Positions 1 through 8,639 of a stretch of DNA of 35,228 bases are shown one piece after another (position 1 is the first letter of the stretch; the number at the start of each line of letters is the position of its first letter). A program made the translations under genes and the position numbers. This DNA comes from Treponema sp. (GTDB lineage: Bacteria; Spirochaetota; Spirochaetia; Treponematales; Breznakiellaceae). The notes beneath the pieces were generated by a model. That model saw only the letters and a list, made by a program, of their open reading frames with translations. It was not told where the DNA came from and ran no database searches. The DNA lies in assembly GCA_031279635.1 (NCBI GenBank), contig JAITIC010000094.1:1-35228 (forward strand). Direction: 5' to 3'.

Positions 1-131
1 AACTTCAGTTTTGGGAAAGCAACCTTGAAATTCGCAGTTTTGCAAGGCTGAAAGCCTGAAAAACTGCACGGGCCTGTCCTAAAACCGTGCCCCCGGCTAT
101 GCCGGGAACGTGAGCGCACAGTTGGGACAGG
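1..131 (+). repeat. Dispersed intergenic repeat, full copy A (both modules)
   Basis: aacttcagttttgggaaagc...ttcgcagttttgcaaggctgaaagcctg...cctgtcctaaaaccgtgcccccggctatgccgggaacgtgagcgc...ttgggacagg; homologous to copies at 12290, 15960 and 22430. Confidence 0.85.
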
Positions 132-214
132 CTCATATTATAACCGGATACGTATCCATTCGACACTTGACTATGTTGCGCCTGATGTGTTTAACTCAGG
201 GCAAGTCGCTTAAC

Positions 215-255
215 AGTGTCTGTCCGCAAAGTAACCGACTTTGTGGACAGACACT
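215..255. repeat. 18-bp inverted repeat, 5-nt loop
   Basis: AGTGTCTGTCCGCAAAGT (215-232) / ACTTTGTGGACAGACACT (238-255), 17 of 18 complementary plus one G-U wobble. Confidence 0.75.
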
Positions 256-325
256 ACCTAATGGGGTAAAGTCCACTATTGCCTGTGGCAGAAAGAATGG
301 TGAAGACTATTTAAAGCCAGGGGAA

Positions 326-1129
326 ATGATGAATCAGGATCAGGTAAAAGAAAAGCTGCTTGCCGTAACGGACGCGCCTATGGAGTTTTCCCTCATTTAT
401 TCGGGGAAAAAAAGCGGCAAGGTAAACGGCCTGTATAAACCGGAGACGCGGGAAATTATTATTCATAACCGCAATTTCGAGGCGGGGGCCGCCGGGGACA
501 ATCTGCTGCTGTACACGGCGATACACGAATACGCGCATCATCTGCACGCCTGTTCCAGGGGCGGCAGGCTTTCAGCCCGCGCCCATACTTCCGAATTCTG
601 GGCGATTTTTCACGCGCTGCTGGAAAAGGCGGAGGCCAAAAAAATCTACCGCGACGTATTCGCCGGCCAGCCGGAGCTTGCTGAGCTTACCGAAACCATA
701 CGGAAAAAATTTCTCCATGGAAACGGCAGTCTGGTAAAAGAAATGGGGAAGTATCTGCTCAAGGCCCACGATCTGTGCGCCGCCATCGGGGTGCGCTTTG
801 AGGATTATGTTGACCGGGTTTTGCGGATTCCCCGCGCGGCGGCCAATGTGGCGATCAGGGCCTTTGAGTACGATTTGAACCCCGAAGTGGGCGCGGACAA
901 TATGCGCTTTCTGGCGGGCCTCCGTGACAGCGATGATCGTAAAGCCGCCGAAACCGCGCTGATCAAGGGCAAAAGCCCCGATACGGTGAAAATGGCGGTG
1001 CGGGGAAAAAACGCGGAAGAAGATCCTGCGCTACGGCTGGAAAAAGAAAAACTCAGACTTGAGCGGACTATCGAGACTCTCAGGAAACGGCTTGAGGAAG
1101 TGAAGAAAGAACTCGCGGAAAACAGGTGA
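326..1129 (+). CDS. Putative zinc metalloprotease-like protein (HExxH motif) with C-terminal coiled coil
   Basis: ORF 110..1129. ATG at 326 is preceded by an SD-like aggggaa; upstream in-frame codons overlap a repeat. Motif HEYAHHLH; charged coiled-coil C-terminus. Confidence 0.6.
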   Translation: MMNQDQVKEKLLAVTDAPMEFSLIYSGKKSGKVNGLYKPETREIIIHNRNFEAGAAGDNLLLYTAIHEYAHHLHACSRGGRLSARAHTSEFWAIFHALLEKAEAKKIYRDVFAGQPELAELTETIRKKFLHGNGSLVKEMGKYLLKAHDLCAAIGVRFEDYVDRVLRIPRAAANVAIRAFEYDLNPEVGADNMRFLAGLRDSDDRKAAETALIKGKSPDTVKMAVRGKNAEEDPALRLEKEKLRLERTIETLRKRLEEVKKELAENR

Positions 1130-1141
1130 AGTTGAAATACT

Positions 1142-1708
1142 ATGCGGCTCTTCATTGCGGTAAATTTTGATGAAGCAATAAAAAGCCGCCTCGTTCAAAT
1201 TCGGGACCGGATCAGCGCGCAGGCTCTCAGGGGGAATTTTTCCCGGCCTGAAAATCTGCATCTGACGCTTGTATTTTTGGGTGAGACGCCGGCCGGTAAG
1301 GTTCCGGCGATCTGTTCGATAATGACCGATACGCAGCGGACGCTTTTCCTTCACGAATTCACCCTGGACTTTACGCATACCGGCTGTTTCAGGCACAGTA
1401 ACAGGGAACTCTGGTGGATAGCGGCGGAAAAGACCGATCCGGCTCTTGGAGTCCTTGCGGAACTGCGACGCCGGTTAACCGGCGGACTGCTTGCGGAGGG
1501 CATCGCTTTTGACAACCGGCCCTTCAACGCCCACATCACCCTTGGCCGGGAAATTAAACACACGTCTCCAATCGTACTGCCCGGCGAAAAAATAACGGCG
1601 CCCATAAACCGGATATGCTTGATGAAGTCGGAACATATCGGCGGCGTACTGGTTTACACAGAGATTTTTGCGGTGGATTTGAAGCGGGAAGCAATCAATG
1701 TCCCGTAG
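1142..1708 (+). CDS. thpR: RNA 2',3'-cyclic phosphodiesterase (LigT/ThpR family)
   Basis: MRLFIAVNF start plus two HxT motifs (HLTLVFLGE, HITLGR) typical of the 2H phosphoesterase family. Confidence 0.85.
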   Translation: MRLFIAVNFDEAIKSRLVQIRDRISAQALRGNFSRPENLHLTLVFLGETPAGKVPAICSIMTDTQRTLFLHEFTLDFTHTGCFRHSNRELWWIAAEKTDPALGVLAELRRRLTGGLLAEGIAFDNRPFNAHITLGREIKHTSPIVLPGEKITAPINRICLMKSEHIGGVLVYTEIFAVDLKREAINVP

Positions 1709-1721
1709 GGGAGGCGTTTAC

Positions 1722-1750
1722 TTGGCAAAAGCCCGCTAAGTCAGTATATT
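1722..1750 (+). promoter_or_regulatory. Sigma70-like promoter of efp
   Basis: TTGGCA (1722-1727), 17-nt spacer, TATATT (1745-1750), 30 nt upstream of the efp ATG with SD gcgagg. Confidence 0.6.
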
Positions 1751-1780
1751 TATACCAGCCAAAACCAAGCGAGGAATATA

Positions 1781-2344
1781 ATGATTCGAGGCGGAGATAT
1801 AGTCAAAGGGACCTGTCTGTTGCAGAAAGGGCAGCCCTACCTGGTGGTGGAGCGGGAATTTCACAATCCCGGAAAAGGAACCGCCATTGCCCGGATAAAA
1901 ATGAAGAGCATCAAGGGCGGCGCGGTGCTGACGCTGACCATTCCCACCCAGCAGGAAGTTGAGGACGCCCAGGTAGATGTACACACCTGCCAGTACCAGT
2001 ACGCCGATCAGGATAGTTATCATTTTATGGACAACGAGTCCTATGAACAGCATGAAGTGCCCATCGCCGAAAACGAGGATAAAAAGTTCTACCTCAAGGA
2101 AGGGGAGCCTTACGAGCTGACCATCTGGGAGGGGAGGGTTATTGATATCAAGATACCCTACAAGGTGGTTTTTACCGTTGCCGAAAGCGAGAATTACGTG
2201 AAAGGCGATACCGTTTCGGGCGCGACCAAGCCGGTTACCACCGAAACGGGCCTGACCGTGCGGGTACCGCTGTTTATCAAACAGGGTGAAAAGATACTCG
2301 TGAACACTGAAACCAACGAATACGTGGAGCGGGTGAATTCTTAA
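1781..2344 (+). CDS. efp: Elongation factor P
   Basis: Protein MIRGGDIVKGTCLLQKGQPYLVVEREFHNPGKGTAIARIKMK... matches EF-P domain organisation including the NPGKG loop lysine. Confidence 0.9.
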   Translation: MIRGGDIVKGTCLLQKGQPYLVVEREFHNPGKGTAIARIKMKSIKGGAVLTLTIPTQQEVEDAQVDVHTCQYQYADQDSYHFMDNESYEQHEVPIAENEDKKFYLKEGEPYELTIWEGRVIDIKIPYKVVFTVAESENYVKGDTVSGATKPVTTETGLTVRVPLFIKQGEKILVNTETNEYVERVNS

Positions 2345-2382
2345 ATGAGGCTCCCCACCGCGGTCCCGGCGGGAAAGTTACA

Positions 2383-3804
2383 TTGCCGAAAATCAGTTAT
2401 ATAACCAAAGAAGTTCCCTTTACATTCAGGGGAAGGGATTTTCGCTTTGCCCTTTCCCAGGGGCTGTTCAGTTCCGCGGATATTGATTCCGGCACGCGGC
2501 TTTTGTTGAAGGTTTTCTCCCGCGTGCTGGATGAGGACATGGCGTCGGGAAAACAGGCGCCCTGTTATGTGCTTGACTCCGGCTGCGGCGTCGGCGTTAT
2601 AGGGATATGCGCCGCCGCCGCGATTATGGCCGCGCGTCAGGCAGGCGGCGCGCTGCTGGTCCGCTCGCAGGATCGGGACGAACTGGCGTGCCTTTTAACG
2701 ATGTACAACGCCGAAAAAAACGGCATTCCGCCTTCGTTCCTGCAGGCCCGCACCGGGCCGCTTCTTGCCGGGGAAGATAACGCCCGCTGGGATCTCATTC
2801 TGAGCAATATTCCCGCCAAGGCGGGAGAACCGGTACTGAAAGATTTTGTCCGCCGCTCAGCGGGTCTGCTCAGGCCCGGCGGCAGGGTCATTATGGTGGC
2901 GGTATATACCCTGGCGGATTTTTTCCGGGAAGAGATAAGGAGCGCGGGACTGGAACTGCTGCGGGAAGAAAAAAGCGCCCGGAAACAGGACGCAAGGCGC
3001 GGGGCCTTTTCCGGCGCAAAAGGCGGCGCGCCTGCCCAGGTCAATGTTCCGGTGAGCGGAAACTCCGCGGACGATTCCGGGTACAGTGTGTTTGTGTTCG
3101 GCGGGAAAAGCGCGGCGGATACGGCGCTCAGGGCCGGGCCGGGCTTTCTCGTACGTTATCCCTTTTATGTAAGATGTTCCTCCGATTACCAACTTGAAGA
3201 CATTCCCCTGCACCTTGAAACGGTCCACGGCGCTTCCGGTTTTGACGATCCCGGCGGCGCGGTTCGAGCGGCGGCGAAACTGATACGCCGCTTCGGGCCG
3301 GAAAAACTATTCCCGGACGGCGCGCCGGCGCTTATCCACGAACCGGGGCAGGGTTTTTTCCCCCAATGGCTGCTTGAATTTTCGCGCCGCGGGGCTCACC
3401 TGAAAGCGCCCCCGCTTGTCCTGTCAGGCAGGAACATACTTGCCCTGGAAGCGGCCCGGCACAATACCGCGGCAGCGGCAGTCGATGCCGCGCTTACGGT
3501 TGTACCCGCCGTGGACCTGGCCCTGGGCGCGGAGGTCCTGCTTGCGGCCGCCGGAGGGCCGTATCGTTTTATAGCCGCCTTCCCCGAACTGTTGGCCCAA
3601 AGCGCGGTCCCCAAAGAGACAGACCAGCTTGCCTCCCTCTGGGATGCTCTCGCGTCCCTTTTGACCGGCGGCTGCGTGTTCGTCGCCGCCTTTAGCTCGA
3701 CGGAGGCGGAGCGCTTCGACCGGAAAAAACCGGCCGGTTTCACGCGGCTGGGTGACATAAAACGAAAAGGCTTCCGCGCCCTGGCCTATGAGCGGCGGCG
3801 TTAA
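2383..3804 (+). CDS. Class I SAM-dependent methyltransferase (RsmC/MTS-like) with long C-terminal extension
   Basis: TTG start with SD-like gggaaag. DSGCGVGVIGI SAM-binding motif and LSNIPAK catalytic-type motif; ~200-aa C-terminal region of unclear function. Confidence 0.65.
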   Translation: MPKISYITKEVPFTFRGRDFRFALSQGLFSSADIDSGTRLLLKVFSRVLDEDMASGKQAPCYVLDSGCGVGVIGICAAAAIMAARQAGGALLVRSQDRDELACLLTMYNAEKNGIPPSFLQARTGPLLAGEDNARWDLILSNIPAKAGEPVLKDFVRRSAGLLRPGGRVIMVAVYTLADFFREEIRSAGLELLREEKSARKQDARRGAFSGAKGGAPAQVNVPVSGNSADDSGYSVFVFGGKSAADTALRAGPGFLVRYPFYVRCSSDYQLEDIPLHLETVHGASGFDDPGGAVRAAAKLIRRFGPEKLFPDGAPALIHEPGQGFFPQWLLEFSRRGAHLKAPPLVLSGRNILALEAARHNTAAAAVDAALTVVPAVDLALGAEVLLAAAGGPYRFIAAFPELLAQSAVPKETDQLASLWDALASLLTGGCVFVAAFSSTEAERFDRKKPAGFTRLGDIKRKGFRALAYERRR

Positions 3805-5084
3805 AATTCAAACAATGGGAGCTGCATCCCCGCGCCGTCAATATCCGAGAGAATGCGGCGAATCCGGCGCGGGTCATCGGGCCGCTCGATAAAGGAGCCG
3901 CCGCAGGTGATGAAGTAGCGGGCGCGTTTGAGTACCGCCCCCATGCGGCGGAGGCCGTCGAAACTGAGGCTGCGGGAGCGGCGGGTTTCAAGGACGCGGC
4001 GGGCGGTTTTCGCGCCGATGCCCGGAACCCGCAGCAGGGTTTCATAATCGGCGCGGTTTATTTCCACCGGGAAAAAATCCAGGTGCCGCAAAGCCCAGGC
4101 GGTTTTGGGATCAATGTGAGAATCCAGAAACGGCTCGTTGTTTTCGAGGATCTCATCCGCGGCAAAATGGTAGAAGCGCAGCAGCCAATCGGCCTGGTAG
4201 AGGCGGTGTTCCCGCACCAGGGGCGGGCCGGGAATGTCCGGCAGCCGGAGATCGCCGGCACTGCCCCGCGCGGAGCCGCCGGGATGGATAAAGGCGGAAT
4301 AATACACCCGCCTGAGGGAAAACTTGCGGTACAGCGCGCTTGAAAGGTTGATGATCTGCCGGTCGTCTTCGGCGCTGGCCCCCACAATAAGTTGGGTACT
4401 CTGCCCCGCCGGGGCAAAGACCGGGGCGGCGCTTTTACCCTGGGGCAAAAACCGCGTTTTCCGCCGGTCTTCCTCAAAAGCGGCGCTCAAGCCCGAAAAA
4501 TCCCCCATCGCCCCCAGAATCACCTGTCCCGATTTTTGGGGGGCCAGCGTTTGCAGGCTCTTGTCCGTTGGAAGCTCGATATTGACGCTGAGCCGGTCCG
4601 CCCAGACGCCGGCCTCGCGGATCGATTTTTCTCCCGCACCGGGAATTATTTTGAGATGAATGTAGCCGCCGTAGCCGGACTCCCTGCGGAGCGTTTTGGC
4701 GGTTTCGATGAGCTTTTCCATTACAATATCGGGGTCTGCGAAAATCCCCGACGACAGAAAAAGCCCTTCGATATAATTGCGCCGGTAGAACTCGCAGGTT
4801 AATTCCACCAGTTCCTGTACGGTAAAGCTGCCCCGCTTAAGATCCGCCGAAGCGCGGTTCACGCAATAGGCGCAGTCGAAACGGCAGGAATTGGAGAACA
4901 GCACCTTGAGCAGGCTTACGCAACGGCCGTCCTCAGTCCAGCTGTGGCAAACCCCGGCGGGTACGCTCGCGCCAAACCCGCACTTGCCCCTGCTGCCTGA
5001 GTCCGCGCCGCTCCCCGAAGAGGCGCAGGACGCGTCATATTTCGCCGCCGCCGCCAAAAGCGAAATTTTCTCTTCCAGGTCCAT
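3801..5084 (-). CDS. Putative DNA modification/repair radical SAM protein (TIGR03916-like) with C-terminal helix-hairpin-helix
   Basis: KYDASCASSGS N-terminus, CHSWTEDGRCVSLLKVLFSNSCRFDCAYC (CxxxCxxC-type cluster motif) and C-terminal LLRVPGIGAKTARRVLETRR (HhH). Confidence 0.85.
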   Translation of the reverse strand: MDLEEKISLLAAAAKYDASCASSGSGADSGSRGKCGFGASVPAGVCHSWTEDGRCVSLLKVLFSNSCRFDCAYCVNRASADLKRGSFTVQELVELTCEFYRRNYIEGLFLSSGIFADPDIVMEKLIETAKTLRRESGYGGYIHLKIIPGAGEKSIREAGVWADRLSVNIELPTDKSLQTLAPQKSGQVILGAMGDFSGLSAAFEEDRRKTRFLPQGKSAAPVFAPAGQSTQLIVGASAEDDRQIINLSSALYRKFSLRRVYYSAFIHPGGSARGSAGDLRLPDIPGPPLVREHRLYQADWLLRFYHFAADEILENNEPFLDSHIDPKTAWALRHLDFFPVEINRADYETLLRVPGIGAKTARRVLETRRSRSLSFDGLRRMGAVLKRARYFITCGGSFIERPDDPRRIRRILSDIDGAGMQLPLFEF

Positions 5085-5184
5085 ACCCGCGCCTCACTTC
5101 AAATATACTATACATAAGTAAAGAAGAAAACGCAAGCGGGTGCGTTGCCCAGCAGTTTGCTGCGCTTCGCGCATTATAATCCCC

Positions 5185-5209
5185 AAAAATCGCCTTCAGG
5201 CGATTTTTT
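5185..5209. terminator. Bidirectional terminator-like hairpin
   Basis: AAAAATCGCC-TTCA-GGCGATTTTTT, perfect stem with A-run and T-run on opposite sides. Confidence 0.6.
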
Positions 5210-5221
5210 ACCCTGCAAACT

Positions 5222-5305
5222 GCAAGCAGCCCTTTATATTGAGGATTTTTTTGTGTTTTTCCTGAAAGATTGCAAAAAAATCCTCAAGTGCAACAGGCTG
5301 CTAGC
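5222..5305. repeat. Imperfect inverted repeat with 15-bp perfect core
   Basis: TTGAGGATTTTTTTG (5239-5253) and CAAAAAAATCCTCAA (5273-5287); similarity extends outward (gcaagcagcc / ggctgctagc). Confidence 0.65.
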
Positions 5306-5463
5306 ATTCTGTCCAAGACGAATACCAATATAGCAGACAAAAGAGCAAGAACATGATACAGCGGATACATGAAAAGTTTAGCGCCCAACTTAGCGCCGGA
5401 AGACAAAATAATCATGGAAAAATTATTCAAAAGTTTGGTTTAATCCTTTGGGGGTTTAATTCC

Positions 5464-5515
5464 CCGCCCCTTGGGGCGGTTAAAACCTGGGGGTGCGGGG
5501 GATTCATTCCCCCGC
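5464..5515. repeat. Two adjacent strong GC hairpins
   Basis: CCGCCCC-TT-GGGGCGG (5464-5479) and GCGGGGGA-TTCAT-TCCCCCGC (5495-5515). Confidence 0.6.
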
Positions 5516-5550
5516 ATACGCAAATCTTTCAAGGAGAAATCTTCAATACT

Positions 5551-5576
5551 CCGCCGCTCTGCGGCGGGGATTTTTT
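5551..5576 (+). terminator. Intrinsic terminator-like hairpin
   Basis: CCGCCGC-TCT-GCGGCGG followed by GGATTTTTT on the + strand. Confidence 0.5.
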
Positions 5577-5591
5577 AATACCCGGACGCTG

Positions 5592-8500
5592 TTACTTTGC
5601 GGCGGGCTTCTTTACCGCGGTTTTTTTCGCCGCCGGTTTCTTGGCAGCGGCACTCTTAGCCGCGGTTTTTTTCACGGCAGGTTTTTTTGCCGCGGCAGTT
5701 TTCACGGCGGTTTTTTTCGCCGCCGGTTTTTTGGCAGCGGTACTCTTAGCCGCCGGTTTTTTTACCGCAGGCTTTTTTGCGGCGGCAGTTTTTGCGGCGG
5801 TTTTTTTCGCCGCCGGTTTTTGGGCAACGGCACTCTTAGCCGCCGGTTTTTTTACCGCCGGTTTTTTTGCGCTTGTTGCTGCTGCCATTCTTTTGTCGCT
5901 TCTTACAGGTTTTTTACCGTCTTTCACCTTGACAGCAGCGGGTTTATCGGCTTTTGCCGACTCTTTTCCCTTTATAATCTTTCCGGAATTATTTATAACC
6001 GCCTGTGCGCCGGCAAGTCGCGCCAGTGGTACCCGGAATGGTGAACATGATACATAGCTTAATCCCGCCCTATAACAAAAGTCAATCGTCGCGGGATCTC
6101 CGCCGTGCTCTCCGCATATTCCAATCTTGAGATCCGGTTTAACCTCTCTCCCCGCGCTTATGCCGAAGCGCATCAAGCCCCCGACGCCGTCCTCGTCAAT
6201 TGAATTGAAAGGATCCACATCAAGCACATTTTTCTGCAGATACACCGGAAGGAACGAAGCGATGTCGTCACGGCTGAAGGCGAAAGTCATCTGCGTAAGA
6301 TCGTTGGTGCCGAAGCTGAAGAAGTCCGCATATTTGGCAATGTGGCCGGCGCGTATCGCGGCGCGGGGCACTTCGATCATCGTACCGATCTTCACATCCA
6401 TTTTAATGCCCGCGGCATCGAAAACTTTTGCAATTATTTTTTCGGCGTTGGGCCGCAGGAGCTTTAACTCCCGCGCGGTAACGACAATGGGGATCATGAT
6501 CTCAGGCTGCACGAGGATATTTGCCAAAACACATTCAACTGCGGCTAGGGCGATTGCCTCCACCTGCATATCGTAGATCTCGGGATATGTTACCGCAAGG
6601 CGGCAGCCGCGGTGCCCCAGCATGGGGTTGGCTTCAACAAGCCGGTCGATCTTGGGCTGTAGCGCATCGTGACTCACATTGAGATGGGCGGCAAGCTCGT
6701 CCACTTCTTCTTTCGTGTGGGGAACGAATTCGTGAAGCGGCGGGTCAAGGAGCCTGATGGTAACGGGCCGTCCTTCCATTGCCTTGAATATGCCGAAGAA
6801 ATCTTTCTGCTGGAGGGGCAGTATCTCCTGCAGATGCTTTTCCCGCTCTTCTTTGGTGTCGGCGACGATCATGGCCCGGAAATGGATCAGTTTCTCTTTG
6901 TCAAAGAACATGTGTTCGGTACGGCAGAGGCCCACGCCCTGCGCGCCGAAATCAAAAGCCCGTATGGCGTCTTCCGGCTGATCCGCGTTGGTTCTTACAT
7001 CAAAGCCTTTGATGGGGCCCCGCACGGCGCGGGCGCGTACCTGGTCGCACCACTTGAGGAATATGTTCATGTCTTTGGAGATGTTCGGAATCACCAAAGG
7101 CAGGCGGCCCTCATACACCTCGCCGGTCGAACCGTCAATGGTGAGCCACTCCCCTTCCTGGTAGGTCTTGCCGCCGATAACGGCGGTGTTGTGCTGCACT
7201 GAAACGCCTTTCGCGCCGGCCACGCAGGGGGTTCCCATGCCGCGGGCAACTACTGCCGCGTGGCTGGTCATGCCGCCGGTGGAGGTAAGCACGCCCTGGG
7301 AAACCACCATGCCGCCAATGTCCTCCGGGCTGGTGTCTTTGCGCACCAGCAGCACTTTTTCACCCCTTTCGTGCCATGTTTCGGCGTCTTTGGCGGTAAA
7401 AACGATGCGCCCCGCGGCGGCGCCGGGGGAGGCGTTAAGACCTTCGGTAATGGGTTTTGCTTCCTTGTTGGCCGCCGGATCGATCATCGGGTGGAGCAGC
7501 TGATCCAAATGCGCCGGCGTTACCCGCATAATCGCGGTCTCTTTATCGATCAAGCCCTCGGCAACCATGTCCACCGCGCACTTTATCGCGGCGGTTCCCG
7601 CCCGCTTGCCGTTGCGGGTCTGGAGCAGGAAAAGTTCACCCTGCTGTACGGTGAATTCCATATCCTGCATATCTTTGAAATGTTTTTCCAGCTTGTTTTT
7701 GATGCCCACGAGTTGTTTGTAAATAACCGGATTCCGTTTCGCCAGCGTGGCGATCTTTTCAGGCGTCCTGATACCGGCCACCACGTCCTCACCCTGGGCG
7801 TTCATCAGGTATTCACCGTAAAACTCGTTGATGCCGGTGGAGGGGTCGCGGCTGAAGCACACGCCTGTGCCGGAGTCTTCGCCGAAATTGCCGAACACCA
7901 TAGACTGCACATTCACCGCGGTCCCTTTGAGATTGCGGATGCCGTTGAGCTGCCGGTATTTGATGGCCCGCTCGTTCATCCACGAGCCGAAAACAGCGTT
8001 GACCGCGCCCCAAAGCTGATCCAGCGGGTTCTGGGGAAAGTCCCTGCCGGTGCTTTTCTTAATGATTTTTTTGTATTCGTCAACGAGAGCCTCAAGGTCT
8101 TTGGCGTTAAGCTGTGTGTCAAGCTCGACATTTTTCGATTTTTTAATGCCGCTGATGGCTCCCTCAAACAGCTCGTGTTCCACGCCCATGACCACGTCGC
8201 CGTACATCTGGACGAAACGCCGGTACGCATCCCAGGCGAAACGGGGATTGCCGGTTCTAAGGGAAAGGCCCTGCACTGCCTTGTCGTTCATTCCCAGGTT
8301 GAGAATCGTGTCCATCATGCCGGGCATGGAAACCGCCGCGCCGGAACGAACCGAAACCAGCAGGGGATCGTCGGGATCGCCGAGCTTTTTCCCCATTATC
8401 TTTTCAAGTCTTTTGAGGTTTGCCTCTACTTCCCCTTTAACGCCCGCAGGATATTTTTGCTTGTTCTCATAATATGCGGCGCAGACCACGGTAGAGATCG

Positions 8501-8639
8501 TAAAGCCCGGCGGAACCGGAATCCCCATGTTGGTCATCTCCGCGAGGTTGGCGCCTTTGCCGCCCAGCACATCTTTCATCTTCGCGTCCCCTTCGGCCTT
8601 GCCTTCGCCGAAGAAGTACACTTCTTTTCGTTTAGCCAT
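5592..8639 (-). CDS. ppdK: Pyruvate, phosphate dikinase with C-terminal Lys/Ala/Pro-rich histone-H1-like tail
   Basis: Starts MAKRKEVYFFGEGKAEG..., LGGKGANLAEM, catalytic His region LTSTGGMTSHAAVVARGMG, C-terminal PEP-utilising domain (GTNDLTQMTFAFSRDD). SD ggagg upstream. Followed by ~130 aa of KKPAAKKTA-type repeats. Confidence 0.95.
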   Translation of the reverse strand: MAKRKEVYFFGEGKAEGDAKMKDVLGGKGANLAEMTNMGIPVPPGFTISTVVCAAYYENKQKYPAGVKGEVEANLKRLEKIMGKKLGDPDDPLLVSVRSGAAVSMPGMMDTILNLGMNDKAVQGLSLRTGNPRFAWDAYRRFVQMYGDVVMGVEHELFEGAISGIKKSKNVELDTQLNAKDLEALVDEYKKIIKKSTGRDFPQNPLDQLWGAVNAVFGSWMNERAIKYRQLNGIRNLKGTAVNVQSMVFGNFGEDSGTGVCFSRDPSTGINEFYGEYLMNAQGEDVVAGIRTPEKIATLAKRNPVIYKQLVGIKNKLEKHFKDMQDMEFTVQQGELFLLQTRNGKRAGTAAIKCAVDMVAEGLIDKETAIMRVTPAHLDQLLHPMIDPAANKEAKPITEGLNASPGAAAGRIVFTAKDAETWHERGEKVLLVRKDTSPEDIGGMVVSQGVLTSTGGMTSHAAVVARGMGTPCVAGAKGVSVQHNTAVIGGKTYQEGEWLTIDGSTGEVYEGRLPLVIPNISKDMNIFLKWCDQVRARAVRGPIKGFDVRTNADQPEDAIRAFDFGAQGVGLCRTEHMFFDKEKLIHFRAMIVADTKEEREKHLQEILPLQQKDFFGIFKAMEGRPVTIRLLDPPLHEFVPHTKEEVDELAAHLNVSHDALQPKIDRLVEANPMLGHRGCRLAVTYPEIYDMQVEAIALAAVECVLANILVQPEIMIPIVVTARELKLLRPNAEKIIAKVFDAAGIKMDVKIGTMIEVPRAAIRAGHIAKYADFFSFGTNDLTQMTFAFSRDDIASFLPVYLQKNVLDVDPFNSIDEDGVGGLMRFGISAGREVKPDLKIGICGEHGGDPATIDFCYRAGLSYVSCSPFRVPLARLAGAQAVINNSGKIIKGKESAKADKPAAVKVKDGKKPVRSDKRMAAATSAKKPAVKKPAAKSAVAQKPAAKKTAAKTAAAKKPAVKKPAAKSTAAKKPAAKKTAVKTAAAKKPAVKKTAAKSAAAKKPAAKKTAVKKPAAK
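5595..5866. repeat. Three 90-bp tandem repeats encoding 30-aa Lys/Ala/Pro units of the PPDK tail
   Basis: The segment gccgccggttt.ttggcarcggyactcttagcc recurs at about 5629, 5719 and 5809 (90-bp period); protein units AAAKKPAVKKPAAKSTAAKKPAAKKTAVKT. Confidence 0.85.

Noticed and set aside
4083-4802. + strand ORFs within the radical SAM gene
   Set aside because: Antisense to a well-supported CDS; no motifs.
5595-5866. 90-bp tandem repeats as a possible CRISPR array
   Set aside because: The repeats are coding, in frame, contiguous without unique spacers, and part of the PPDK reading frame.
5353-6057. 234-aa and 183-aa + strand ORFs rich in Phe/Ala or Phe/Arg/Gly
   Set aside because: They are the reverse-strand readings of the Lys/Ala/Pro tail repeats of PPDK, not independent genes.
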